Part shown: positions 1 to 7,322 of the stretch, one piece after another | Layout: each line of letters starts with the position of its first letter | How positions within the stretch are numbered: the first letter of the stretch is position 1 | Assembly: GCF_000814765.1 (NCBI RefSeq) | Contig: NZ_JWIC01000005.1 | Location: 744,001 to 808,000 of the forward strand | Length of the DNA: 64,000 nt | Direction of reading: 5' to 3' | DNA from: Pseudoalteromonas luteoviolacea | GTDB lineage: Bacteria; Pseudomonadota; Gammaproteobacteria; Enterobacterales; Alteromonadaceae | Program-made: the position numbers and the translations under genes | The notes under the pieces: generated by a model | What the model was told of the DNA's origin: nothing | Database searches by the model: none | What the model saw: the letters and a program-made list of their open reading frames with translations, nothing else

Positions 1-36
1 CAATGTAACTGCGGCCATCAAACTAATTTTTTTCAC
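1..36 (-). CDS. 5' end of an exported-protein gene (partial)
   Basis: Only the first dozen codons lie inside the window. A GTG start is preceded by GGAG at eight bases' spacing and opens a basic then hydrophobic stretch (MKKISLMAAVTL), typical of a signal peptide. The only competing ATG nearby, 12 bases upstream, hits a stop after five codons. The product cannot be named because the gene runs off the left edge. Confidence 0.5.
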   Translation of the reverse strand, partial: MKKISLMAAVTL

Positions 37-337
37 AAAAAGTACTCCATTTGCAAGCTTAGACACATGGCTCAATCTAACTGAGAGGTAAGCTCCCAGT
101 TGAGCATATGCCATTTTCGATGATTACAGAGAGATCATAAGTTTTTATGCATAAAAATTCAATAATCCAACCCAAAAAGGCAAAGTCATTATGTGTTATT
201 GGAAAGGGAAACTATTTATAGTGAGCTAAGAGGATATAAATTTATTTAAAAAATAAAAAACTTTTCTTTTAAAAGCATTACCACATTATAATAACACAAC
301 ATAATAGCCTATCCTTGGCTATTCTTATAAATACGAA
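37..337. other. Gene-free stretch, AT-rich
   Basis: No ORF with coding character was seen on either strand. It holds the upstream region of the truncated exported-protein gene and the 3' flank of the sandwich/propeller gene. A short inverted repeat, AATAGCC/GGCTATT at 303-323, could be a weak terminator for the latter, but it lacks a clear T tract. Confidence 0.4.
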
Positions 338-1537
338 TTAATGACAATAATTATCTACAAAAGTTAAGTCATTAATATGCTCTGGCGCATCCATCACATA
401 AGTTGCAGCTGCAGTTTGGGGATTAACGCTATAAATTTTTGCGCTCTCACCTGAAACTCTACCTGACACATATAATGTTCCATCATCAGAAATAGCCAAA
501 CCAGACGCCCAGTTAATACCATGGTCGCCAATCCAAGTTAACGCCATTGAACCATCATCTATGGTATACAGGGATTTACCAGTCAACACATACAGTGTGT
601 TGTTATCAGCAGAATAAGCAATATCTCCGTGAGAGAAAGAGTCACCTGAGTAACGCATCTTTCCTAACACAGTTTTTTCGCCAGTTTCTAGGTTGTAGTC
701 ATACATATAAGTTTTACTAGTCGCACGTAAAGACTGGCCATTCGCGGTGACTGCAGAGCGGTAGATTGGCCAAGACTTCGCATCTGCTTGTGCAGCTTGT
801 ACGCCAGTCTCTAGGTCCAATGACCACAGTTTTGAAGCCTTTGTGCCCGAATCTAGCTGTTCCATGAAATACAGCTTACCGTTGTGACTAGCAATATTGG
901 ACGCCGTATTTTGAGCACCCGCGACGACACTATACGTATTTGTCTCTAAATCAAACTTATAGACATAACCCGTTTCGGCTGAACCATAATTATTAATGCC
1001 AAAAATGCCCGTATGGCAAGCTTGCTTTTCGGTGACGGTGACGTCATCAATAAAGCCCCCTAAACTGTCATTCGTGCCTGTTCCAGTGAAACGGATCTCT
1101 GAACTACTTGAAGTCGCCTGTACAGACAATGTGAATGATTGCCAACCTCTTTGCGTCGCGTTTAGGCTTAATACCGTTGTGCCATTCCACTTAACATCCA
1201 CTTTATTTGTCTGGCTATTCCCTTTAACGCGCGGTGAATAATAAAATGATACTTCATAGGTTTTTCCAGCTTCAGTAGTAACACTTTGAAATACACTGTG
1301 ATTAGCCGTCGAGTCTAGCTCAATGTACTGCTTACCATCTGCAGCGGCAATGATGCCAAGACGTGATGTTTGAATTTCAAATTTGGCTCCTTCACTTTGC
1401 CACCCAGTCACTGAGTCGAGTAATGTCCATTTTGACTTCACGGCATCTTGTTCGAATGAGCCGTTAGTTACTAAATTGTCTGCAATTGCAATTTGCGATG
1501 CAAAAAGCGTAGACAGTGCAAAAAGAGATAATTTCAT
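338..1537 (-). CDS. Secreted protein: DUF642-like beta-sandwich plus beta-propeller
   Basis: Probable exported protein of 399 residues. The start used is the ATG at 1537, which has GGAGAC upstream and opens a signal peptide (MKLSLFALSTLFASQIAIA). A longer in-frame start 13 codons upstream would bury that signal. After cleavage, a jelly-roll-like domain begins with NLVTNGSFEQ, the usual opening of DUF642/carbohydrate-binding-like modules, and spans about residues 20-175 ending with GGFIDDVTV. From about 180 onward, repeated short motifs (YKFDLETNTY, LWSLDLETG, YDYNLETGEK, LYTIDDGS, IYSVNPQTA) look like blades of a beta-propeller. Function is unknown; binding of a surface polysaccharide or protein is a guess. 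Confidence 0.7.
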   Translation of the reverse strand: MKLSLFALSTLFASQIAIADNLVTNGSFEQDAVKSKWTLLDSVTGWQSEGAKFEIQTSRLGIIAAADGKQYIELDSTANHSVFQSVTTEAGKTYEVSFYYSPRVKGNSQTNKVDVKWNGTTVLSLNATQRGWQSFTLSVQATSSSSEIRFTGTGTNDSLGGFIDDVTVTEKQACHTGIFGINNYGSAETGYVYKFDLETNTYSVVAGAQNTASNIASHNGKLYFMEQLDSGTKASKLWSLDLETGVQAAQADAKSWPIYRSAVTANGQSLRATSKTYMYDYNLETGEKTVLGKMRYSGDSFSHGDIAYSADNNTLYVLTGKSLYTIDDGSMALTWIGDHGINWASGLAISDDGTLYVSGRVSGESAKIYSVNPQTAAATYVMDAPEHINDLTFVDNYCH

Positions 1538-1964
1538 AAAGTAAGTCTCCAAAATTTGGTTATGTTTAAAACACAATCAAATGAACATTTATTCATTAAA
1601 TTCATAACGTTAAACCAATAAATAAAGTTCAGTTAAAGCTAAGTTGAACTATTCAGCTGTAATTAAATTGCACAAATGATGCCGAAACTCAAAAGCGTGT
1701 TTATCAACCCGGAGATTGCTCTGAAAGAACAAGGTATTAGTGGCAACTCGTAAGGAGATACCTCACTGACGGTGAAGTAAACCGATACAGTGACCACTAA
1801 AGATTTTGATATGTAAAAGCTGAGTGATTATTTGAGGGCTTAAAAAAATAGGTCAGCGGCTTTACAGTGGCTGACCTATCGCAACAACCTAGCAGACGAA
1901 AGCGCTAGGCCTTGCAGTTTGATTATTCATATTCTTGAAGGTTAATTCCTGTGTATATTCAACC
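1538..1964. other. Gene-free stretch with a terminator
   Basis: Contains the 5' flank of the sandwich/propeller gene and, nearer the permease gene, a clear minus-strand terminator listed separately. I see no coding sequence or recognisable RNA gene in the rest. Confidence 0.5.
1842..1879 (-). terminator. Rho-independent terminator after the permease gene
   Basis: A ten-base perfect stem (ATAGGTCAGC/GCTGACCTAT) with a 12-base loop is followed on the minus strand by a run of seven T residues. It lies about 85 bases past the permease stop codon. Confidence 0.8.
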
Positions 1965-2789
1965 TTACAAAAATAATTGTAAAAGCATACGTATGCCGGT
2001 GATAAGCAACACGACAGAAAACACTTTCTTGAGTTTTTTTGCGTCTAGCTTAGCAGCAAGTGATGCACCAACTGGTGCAAATAACACAGTTAAAGGCACA
2101 ATGCATAGGAGCGCAACGAGGTTCACAAGCCCGAATGTGCCAGCAGGCGCATCAGCAGGCGAATGACCCAAAATGAGCATAGTCGCAGCGCCTGGCAAAG
2201 AGATAATTAGTCCAATGGCAGCGGCTGTTCCCACTGCTTTATGTGCTGGATAGTTATAAAGCGTGAGTAATGGCACTGAAATAGTACCGCCCCCAATGCC
2301 CACCATTGAACTGAAAAATCCAATTGAGGTACTCATGGTCGCTTGTCCAGCTTTGCCTGGCAGTGATTGAAATAAAGCTGATTTGCCTGTTCGAAACAGC
2401 ATATTCAGTGCTGACAAGGTTGCGATAATACCAAATAACCCAGTCAACCAAGTACCATTGACGCGTGTTACTAACCAGCTTCCAACCAAAACACCGATAA
2501 AGATAAACACAGCCCAACGCTTTAACAAATCAAAATCGACATTGCCTTTTTTATTGTGTGAGCGAATTGAGCTGATAGAAGTTGGAATGATTGTCGCTAA
2601 CGAGGTTGCGGTTGCAATGACCATGGCAGACTCAGGCGATACGCCAAAACCTTGGAACACAAAAAATAGCACCGGCACAATAACAATACCGCCGCCGACA
2701 CCCAGTAAGCCTGCCAAAATCCCTGCAAATGCACCTGTTGCAACCAGCGCCATAAGTGTTGAAATATTATTGCTTAAAAACTCTATCAT
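1965..2789 (-). CDS. TauE/SafE-family membrane permease
   Basis: Integral membrane protein of about 275 residues in the sulfite exporter TauE/SafE family (formerly DUF81), which moves sulfur-containing or organic anions across the inner membrane. It has the family's two-half layout: a glycine-rich first repeat (GILAGLLGVGGGIVIVPVL, about residues 23-41) and a second one (SSMVGIGGGTISVPLL), each starting a membrane bundle, with eight or so hydrophobic segments in all. The ATG at 2789 is preferred over a TTG five codons upstream; neither has a strong ribosome site. It follows mesD in the same direction, but a strong terminator separates them, so co-transcription is doubtful. Its substrate cannot be read from sequence; the methionine neighbourhood makes a sulfur compound plausible. 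Confidence 0.85.
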   Translation of the reverse strand: MIEFLSNNISTLMALVATGAFAGILAGLLGVGGGIVIVPVLFFVFQGFGVSPESAMVIATATSLATIIPTSISSIRSHNKKGNVDFDLLKRWAVFIFIGVLVGSWLVTRVNGTWLTGLFGIIATLSALNMLFRTGKSALFQSLPGKAGQATMSTSIGFFSSMVGIGGGTISVPLLTLYNYPAHKAVGTAAAIGLIISLPGAATMLILGHSPADAPAGTFGLVNLVALLCIVPLTVLFAPVGASLAAKLDAKKLKKVFSVVLLITGIRMLLQLFL

Positions 2790-2824
2790 AGTGTAAATCA
2801 ACAACGTTTAATTAGAATAAATAA

Positions 2825-2855
2825 AACCAACAAACGGAGTATCCGTTTGTTGGTT
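2825..2855 (-). terminator. Strong terminator after mesD
   Basis: A perfect 14-base stem (AACCAACAAACGGA and its complement) with a 3-base loop is followed on the minus strand by TTTTATTTATT. It separates mesD from the TauE/SafE permease gene. Confidence 0.85.
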
Positions 2856-2877
2856 ATGTAAAAGAAAAACGAAGAAA

Positions 2878-3906
2878 TTAGGCAGAGAGCTCTTTTCTTA
2901 CTATTTCTGCCCCAGCGGCTAAAGCCTGTAGTTTACCTCTCGCCACGTCTCGCGATAGCGGTGCCATGCCACAGTTTGTGCAAGGATAAAGTTTGTCAGC
3001 GTCGACATATTTAAGTGCTTCGCGAATGGTGTCGGCGACTTCTTCCGGCGTTTCAATGTCATTGGTAGCAACATCAATAGCCCCGACCATCACCTTCTTG
3101 CCTTTCAGAAGTGACAACACTTCAAGCGGCACTCGACCGTTATGACATTCTAAAGAAATAATATCGATACTGGATTGTTGAATAGCAGGGAATGTTCTTT
3201 CATAGTGACGCCATTCATTGCCTAAGGTCTTCTTCCAGTCGGTATTTGCTTTGATACCGTAGCCATAGCAAATGTGTACAGCGGTTTCGCACTTAAGCCC
3301 TTCGGTTGCAATTTCAAGCGCTTCAATGCCCCATTCGTTCACTTCATCAAGAAACACATTGAACGCAGGCTCATCAAATTGAATGATATTGACGCCCGCA
3401 GCTTCTAACTCCTTTGCCTCTTCATTCAGAGCTTTTGCAAATTCGAACGCAAGGGTTTTACGATCTTGATAATAATCATCATAGAGCGTATCAACCATGG
3501 TCATCGGCCCTGGAAGCGCCCATTTGATTGGCTGCTGTGTTTGCGAGCGCAAAAACTTTGCATCGTCAACAAATACCGGTTTTTGGCGACTGACTGGACC
3601 AATAATGCCTGGTACACTGGCGTCATAGCGGTCACGAATTCTAACGGTCTTTTTATTTTCGAAATCAACACCACTCAAATTTTCGATGAATGTGGTGACA
3701 AAGTGCTGACGAGTTTGTTCGCCATCACTCACAATTTCAATACCCGCGCTGTCTTGCTCTTGTAATGTAACTCTCAGTGCGTCTTTTTTACCAGCAATCA
3801 ACTCATCGCCTTCTAGTTTCCAAGGTGACCAAAGCTGTTCAGGTTGTGCCAACCACGACGGTTTTGGTAGGCTGCCAGCGGTAGAAGTTGGGAATAATTT
3901 TTTCAT
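2878..3906 (-). CDS. mesD: Core methionine synthase, MesD family
   Basis: Transfers a methyl group to homocysteine to make methionine. At 342 residues it covers only the catalytic barrel of MetE and lacks the N-terminal folate-binding half. The zinc ligands expected from MetE are visible: His211 and Cys213 (VHICYG), Glu253 (ISLE) and Cys312 (TNCGM). An FDEP motif at 177-180 lies in the substrate pocket region. Core synthases adjacent to DUF1852 belong to the MesD family (Price and colleagues), described as working without methyl-tetrahydrofolate or cobalamin but needing DUF1852 and oxygen. The DUF1852 gene lies 24 bases upstream in the same operon. Annotation pipelines often call such genes methionine synthase II or metE, which overstates similarity to full-length MetE. 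Confidence 0.9.
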   Translation of the reverse strand: MKKLFPTSTAGSLPKPSWLAQPEQLWSPWKLEGDELIAGKKDALRVTLQEQDSAGIEIVSDGEQTRQHFVTTFIENLSGVDFENKKTVRIRDRYDASVPGIIGPVSRQKPVFVDDAKFLRSQTQQPIKWALPGPMTMVDTLYDDYYQDRKTLAFEFAKALNEEAKELEAAGVNIIQFDEPAFNVFLDEVNEWGIEALEIATEGLKCETAVHICYGYGIKANTDWKKTLGNEWRHYERTFPAIQQSSIDIISLECHNGRVPLEVLSLLKGKKVMVGAIDVATNDIETPEEVADTIREALKYVDADKLYPCTNCGMAPLSRDVARGKLQALAAGAEIVRKELSA

Positions 3907-3930
3907 AATTAATGCATCTATACCTTAAAA

Positions 3931-4917
3931 TCAGAATGACGGCTGAACAAAGTTAGCAGCCCACTTTTCCAGTGTTGACTGGTATCGCTGAATAAAGTTA
4001 TCTTCACACCACTTACCTTGTTCAATCGCAAGGCGAGCTCGCTCTTCTCGGTCATAAACCACTTGCGTTAAAGAGCAATCTAAGTTTTTCAAGCTTGGCT
4101 TATAAGTTTCACCAGCAGTCGAATTCGCGTTGTAAATTTCTGGACGATAAATCTTCTGGAACGTTTCCATGGTGCTTAGCGTACTGATAAGCTCCAGTGT
4201 GCTGTAATCGTTTAATAAATCACCGAAGAAAAAGAATGCATACGGAGCAACACTGTTTTCAGGCATAAAGTAACGCACTTCCATGCCCATTGTTTTGAAA
4301 TACTGCTCTGTCAATGACGATTCATTTGGCGTGTATTCAACACCCAAAATCGGGTGTGTGTTACTGGTGCGATGATACGTTTTGTTGTCTGATACACTTA
4401 AACAAATCACCGGAGGCTTACTGAAGTTTTCTTTGTAAGCGCTTGAATTAATGAAGTCTTGAAACATTTTACCGTGCAACTCACCATAGTTATCTGGCAC
4501 AGAAAAATGGTCTTTCCCTTCGTTATGTTTACGCAGTAAAACGCTAAAATCGTAGTCGCGTACATACGATGAGAAGTTATTACCCACAATACCTTCAATA
4601 CGTCTGTTTGTGTGATGATCAACGATGTATGTTTTTAATACTTCGATAGTAGGGAAGGTTTCACCATTGCCCTCAACATCAATATCCACATGCACAATAT
4701 CAATTTCAACTGAGTAACGGTCTTTGTTTGGGTTATCCCAATTTGCCAGGCTGTTAAAGCAGTTATTAATCATGTTAATTGCTTTACGCAGGTTTTCTTG
4801 GCGTACTTCACCACGAGCCAAATTAGCAAAGTTTGTAGTAAGGCGCGTATCGTTTGAAGGTGAATAGTGCTCATCAAAACGAATAGTCTTAATAGAATAG
4901 GTGAAATCGCTGTTCAT
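3931..4917 (-). CDS. mesX: DUF1852 protein MesX, partner of MesD
   Basis: Member of the DUF1852 family (328 residues), recognised from its overall sequence (for example FDEHYSPSNDTRLTTNFANLARG near residues 15-37) and its position directly before the core methionine synthase. DUF1852 is reported to be required for MesD activity in aerobic bacteria; its chemistry is unresolved, and generation of the methyl donor in an oxygen-dependent step is the natural hypothesis. There is no signal peptide or membrane segment, so it should be cytoplasmic. It is first gene of the mesX-mesD operon, with a MetR-type operator about 105 bases upstream. The start codon has AAAGGACACC a few bases upstream, a good ribosome site. 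Confidence 0.88.
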   Translation of the reverse strand: MNSDFTYSIKTIRFDEHYSPSNDTRLTTNFANLARGEVRQENLRKAINMINNCFNSLANWDNPNKDRYSVEIDIVHVDIDVEGNGETFPTIEVLKTYIVDHHTNRRIEGIVGNNFSSYVRDYDFSVLLRKHNEGKDHFSVPDNYGELHGKMFQDFINSSAYKENFSKPPVICLSVSDNKTYHRTSNTHPILGVEYTPNESSLTEQYFKTMGMEVRYFMPENSVAPYAFFFFGDLLNDYSTLELISTLSTMETFQKIYRPEIYNANSTAGETYKPSLKNLDCSLTQVVYDREERARLAIEQGKWCEDNFIQRYQSTLEKWAANFVQPSF

Positions 4918-5021
4918 AATATTGTGGTGTCCTTTACTTAAATTAAATCAGACCTTAAATCGAATGAAGCGATTCTATGATCAATAATCCATGATTAATA
5001 TTGATTTAATTTTATGAACCT

Positions 5022-5036
5022 ATGAGTTTTACTCAT
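5022..5036. promoter_or_regulatory. MetR-type operator upstream of mesX
   Basis: Perfect palindrome ATGAGT-TTT-ACTCAT. It fits the LysR-type T-N11-A rule and the spacing of the Escherichia coli MetR site (TGAA-N5-TTCA), with TGAG/CTCA arms here. A close variant occurs between metR and the flavin reductase gene. Assignment to the adjacent MetR homologue is an inference. Confidence 0.65.
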
Positions 5037-5358
5037 ATTGACTATGTTAATGGTTCGAGTATACGCATGCTCGGGAATTGTTAATTACGGCGAACCTCAA
5101 TCTAACACGGTAATTAATTCCATGTTTGGTGATGCTGTTTTGTGAACAAATAGCGTTGATTAATTGGTGTGTTTGTTGAGCAGGGTTTCGAAGTAGCTTG
5201 TTGTCACTTAAAGTTGTTTTACAGGGTGATGGGCCGCTGCCTAAGTTTACAGAAAAACGCCTCGTCTATGTCAATCATCACTTACCTTATACAGGCAAAA
5301 TAGATACTTTCACCTTTTGTGCATTTTATTTTTGTAGACTGATACGACAAACAACTTT

Positions 5359-5382
5359 AGCCATTAGCAAGTGCTAATGGCT
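5359..5382 (-). terminator. Terminator after metR
   Basis: An 11-base perfect stem (AGCCATTAGCA and complement) with a 2-base loop in the sequence lies ten bases past the metR stop codon. Only a short T-rich tail follows on the minus strand. It separates metR transcription from mesX. Confidence 0.65.
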
Positions 5383-5391
5383 GTTGATTTA

Positions 5392-6297
5392 CTATGGGCT
5401 AATTGCCACTGGATGTTTGTAACTGTGGGCCATTTTGATAAAGGCGCTGAGGTAATCAATATCACTATCCCCTTCTCGAGTGCCTAAATAAATTTGCTTC
5501 GCGATGCCACTTTTCCCTAAACGCACAACTGATAAAGGCAATTTTGTACTGTACTCTTCTGCCAGCCATCGTGGTAATGCCGCAACACCTCGACCACATG
5601 CCACCATTTGCAACATGATGTCGGTGGTTTCGACGGTTTTATGTTGCTTAGGGATCACTTGATCTGGATTGAGGAACTGCGTGTAAATATCAAGGCGATC
5701 TTTTGATACTGGGTAGGTAAACAACACTTGGTCCCTAAGATCTTCTGCTTGGGCAAATTTTTTAGCCGTTAATTTATGATCTTTAGGAACGACGAGCACT
5801 TGCTCATAATCAAATACTGGCTCAAAGACTAAGCCACTTTTAAAATAAGGATCAGGGGTTACCAACAAATCTATTTCATAATCTAGCAAAGCCCCTACTC
5901 CGCCGAATTGAAATTTTTGTTTAACATCTACGTCTACACCTGGCCAAGTTTCTAAAAAAGGCGATACCACTTTTAATAGCCATTGATAACACGGATGGCA
6001 TTCCATACCTATCCGCAGTGTGCCACGCTCGCCCATCGCGATTTGCTTTAGTCTTTCTTCAGCACCACTTAATAACGGAAGCGCACGATTTGCGATATTA
6101 AGTAAGTAATGGCCTGCTTGAGTTAACCTTAAGCTTCTTCCGTCACGTACCCAAACGGCAGTACCGAGATTGTCTTCCAGTTTACGCATGGTATGGCTTA
6201 ATGCCGATTGTGTTACACAAAGCTCTTTTGCCGCAGCAGTGAGAGATCCTTGCTGGTGGACAGCATGAATGATACGAAGGTGGATACGTTCTAACAT
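5392..6297 (-). CDS. metR: LysR-family regulator, MetR-like
   Basis: Transcription regulator of 301 residues. An N-terminal winged helix-turn-helix (about residues 5-62, with GSLTAAAKELCVTQSALSH) is followed by a co-inducer domain. Similarity to E. coli MetR is recognisable through the whole protein: RIGMECHPCYQWL matches the RIAIECHSCIQWL segment of MetR, and DYEQVLVVPKDHKL and ALPRWL have MetR counterparts. MetR uses homocysteine as co-inducer and controls metE, metA and related genes. Here it lies between mesX-mesD and a divergent flavin reductase gene, both preceded by matching palindromes, so it probably controls both in response to homocysteine. It could be a specialised paralogue rather than the genome's only MetR. 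Confidence 0.85.
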   Translation of the reverse strand: MLERIHLRIIHAVHQQGSLTAAAKELCVTQSALSHTMRKLEDNLGTAVWVRDGRSLRLTQAGHYLLNIANRALPLLSGAEERLKQIAMGERGTLRIGMECHPCYQWLLKVVSPFLETWPGVDVDVKQKFQFGGVGALLDYEIDLLVTPDPYFKSGLVFEPVFDYEQVLVVPKDHKLTAKKFAQAEDLRDQVLFTYPVSKDRLDIYTQFLNPDQVIPKQHKTVETTDIMLQMVACGRGVAALPRWLAEEYSTKLPLSVVRLGKSGIAKQIYLGTREGDSDIDYLSAFIKMAHSYKHPVAISP

Positions 6298-6305
6298 TTT
6301 TAATT

Positions 6306-6320
6306 ATGAGTAAAATTAAT
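6306..6320. promoter_or_regulatory. MetR-type operator, metR/flavin reductase intergenic
   Basis: ATGAGT-AAA-ATTAAT has one arm identical to the perfect palindrome before mesX and a second arm matching at four of six bases. It lies in the 117-base gap between divergent metR and flavin reductase starts, next to a TATAAT-like hexamer (TTTATAAT near 6330), so it could control both directions. Confidence 0.5.
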
Positions 6321-6414
6321 AGATTGTTTATAATATATCATTTTCTCTCATCGATAAACTCACCTAAACTAGTGTCAATTAAATAATCCATACGATTAAG
6401 TGTAAGTTTATAAA

Positions 6415-7197
6415 ATGAAAAATGAAGTTAAAACGTCCCCTGCCGCACATTATGACGTATGTGTAGCCAAGATCGAGTCACTCAATAAGCATACCTTTGA
6501 AATTGAGCTATTGGCTCCAGAGGAAACCGTATTGAGCTATAAGTCTGGGCAATATTTGAAGCTCGAACTGGATGTTAATAATGATGGCCAACCATTATGG
6601 CTTTCATATACGATTTCCAGCCGTTTGGATGCTGGTAAACCTAATAAAGTGTGTTTAATTATTCAAGTTGCGAGTGACTTTTCAGGCAAAGTGGTTGACT
6701 GCTTGTTTGCCGCTAAAGCCAATAACCAACCAGTTAAGATCATGCTTGCCATGGGCAACGCATTTTTACAAACAAGCCTTGACCAGCCTCACTTGTTTGT
6801 CGCCGCGGGCTCTGGCATATCCAAGATTAAGTGTATAACGGAAGAGATTTTGCATCGAAACCCTGATGCGAGTATCAATATTTACTGGTCTAATCGTCAT
6901 ATTGATGACTTTTTTCTTTTAGAACAGTTTCATAATTGGGCGACTGCGCACAAAAACGTGAATTTCAATACGATTTTAGAGTCAGCTCAGCCGGGTTGGA
7001 CAGGAAGAACAGGCTTTCTCTACGAAGTCATACAACAAGACCATACCGATCTTAAAGAAACACAGGCCTATTTATGTGGCTCACCTAAAATGGTTTATGG
7101 CACCATTGATCAGCTCAACGCTTTAGGTTTAGAGGAAAGCAATTGCTATTCAGACGTTTTTGAGTTTTCACCTAGAGTCGAACAGCTAGAAGCCTAA
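6415..7197 (+). CDS. NAD(P)H-flavin reductase-like oxidoreductase (FNR fold)
   Basis: A 260-residue flavoprotein reductase of the ferredoxin-NADP reductase superfamily, resembling Fre/LuxG-type flavin reductases. The FAD-binding barrel includes SGQYLKLEL and WLSYTIS (the place of the RxYS motif), and the nucleotide-binding half has FVAAGSGISKIK, then CGSPKMV near the C terminus. There is no iron-sulfur cysteine cluster, so electrons would leave via flavin. It is transcribed divergently from metR with a shared operator. Since MesX/MesD need oxygen, supply of reduced flavin or electrons to MesX is an attractive but untested role. The translation start has only a weak ribosome site (TAAG). Confidence 0.8.
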   Translation: MKNEVKTSPAAHYDVCVAKIESLNKHTFEIELLAPEETVLSYKSGQYLKLELDVNNDGQPLWLSYTISSRLDAGKPNKVCLIIQVASDFSGKVVDCLFAAKANNQPVKIMLAMGNAFLQTSLDQPHLFVAAGSGISKIKCITEEILHRNPDASINIYWSNRHIDDFFLLEQFHNWATAHKNVNFNTILESAQPGWTGRTGFLYEVIQQDHTDLKETQAYLCGSPKMVYGTIDQLNALGLEESNCYSDVFEFSPRVEQLEA

Positions 7198-7235
7198 AGC
7201 CATTCAGATAATTTAAAGCTAGAACCCCTTTCAAA

Positions 7236-7263
7236 TCACCGTCAAATATATTTTTGGCGGTGA
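7236..7263. terminator. Possible bidirectional terminator
   Basis: Inverted repeat TCACCG...CGGTGA with partial internal pairing (CAAA/TTTTG) sits between the convergent flavin reductase and serine hydrolase genes. The stem is interrupted and the flanking T tracts are poor. Confidence 0.4.
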
Positions 7264-7322
7264 CTTTGAGCGATGAATATTTATTAGCTGTTATACACAG
7301 TAAAGCGGAATCGAGCCAACGA

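Larger units (their letters stand above)
4918..5391. other. mesX upstream region
   Basis: No gene seen. Working back from mesX it holds the MetR-type operator, an imperfect inverted repeat (GGAATTGTTAATTAC at 5074-5088 against GTAATTAATTCC at 5110-5121), and the metR terminator. A possible minus-strand promoter (TTGACA, 17 bases, TGTAAA) occurs near 5230-5260, which would give a leader of about 300 bases. I looked for cobalamin or SAM riboswitch signatures and did not find them. Confidence 0.5.

Noticed and set aside
5100..5391. Possible cobalamin or SAM riboswitch before mesX
   Set aside because: The conserved cores (for example the B12-box) were looked for and not seen on the minus strand.
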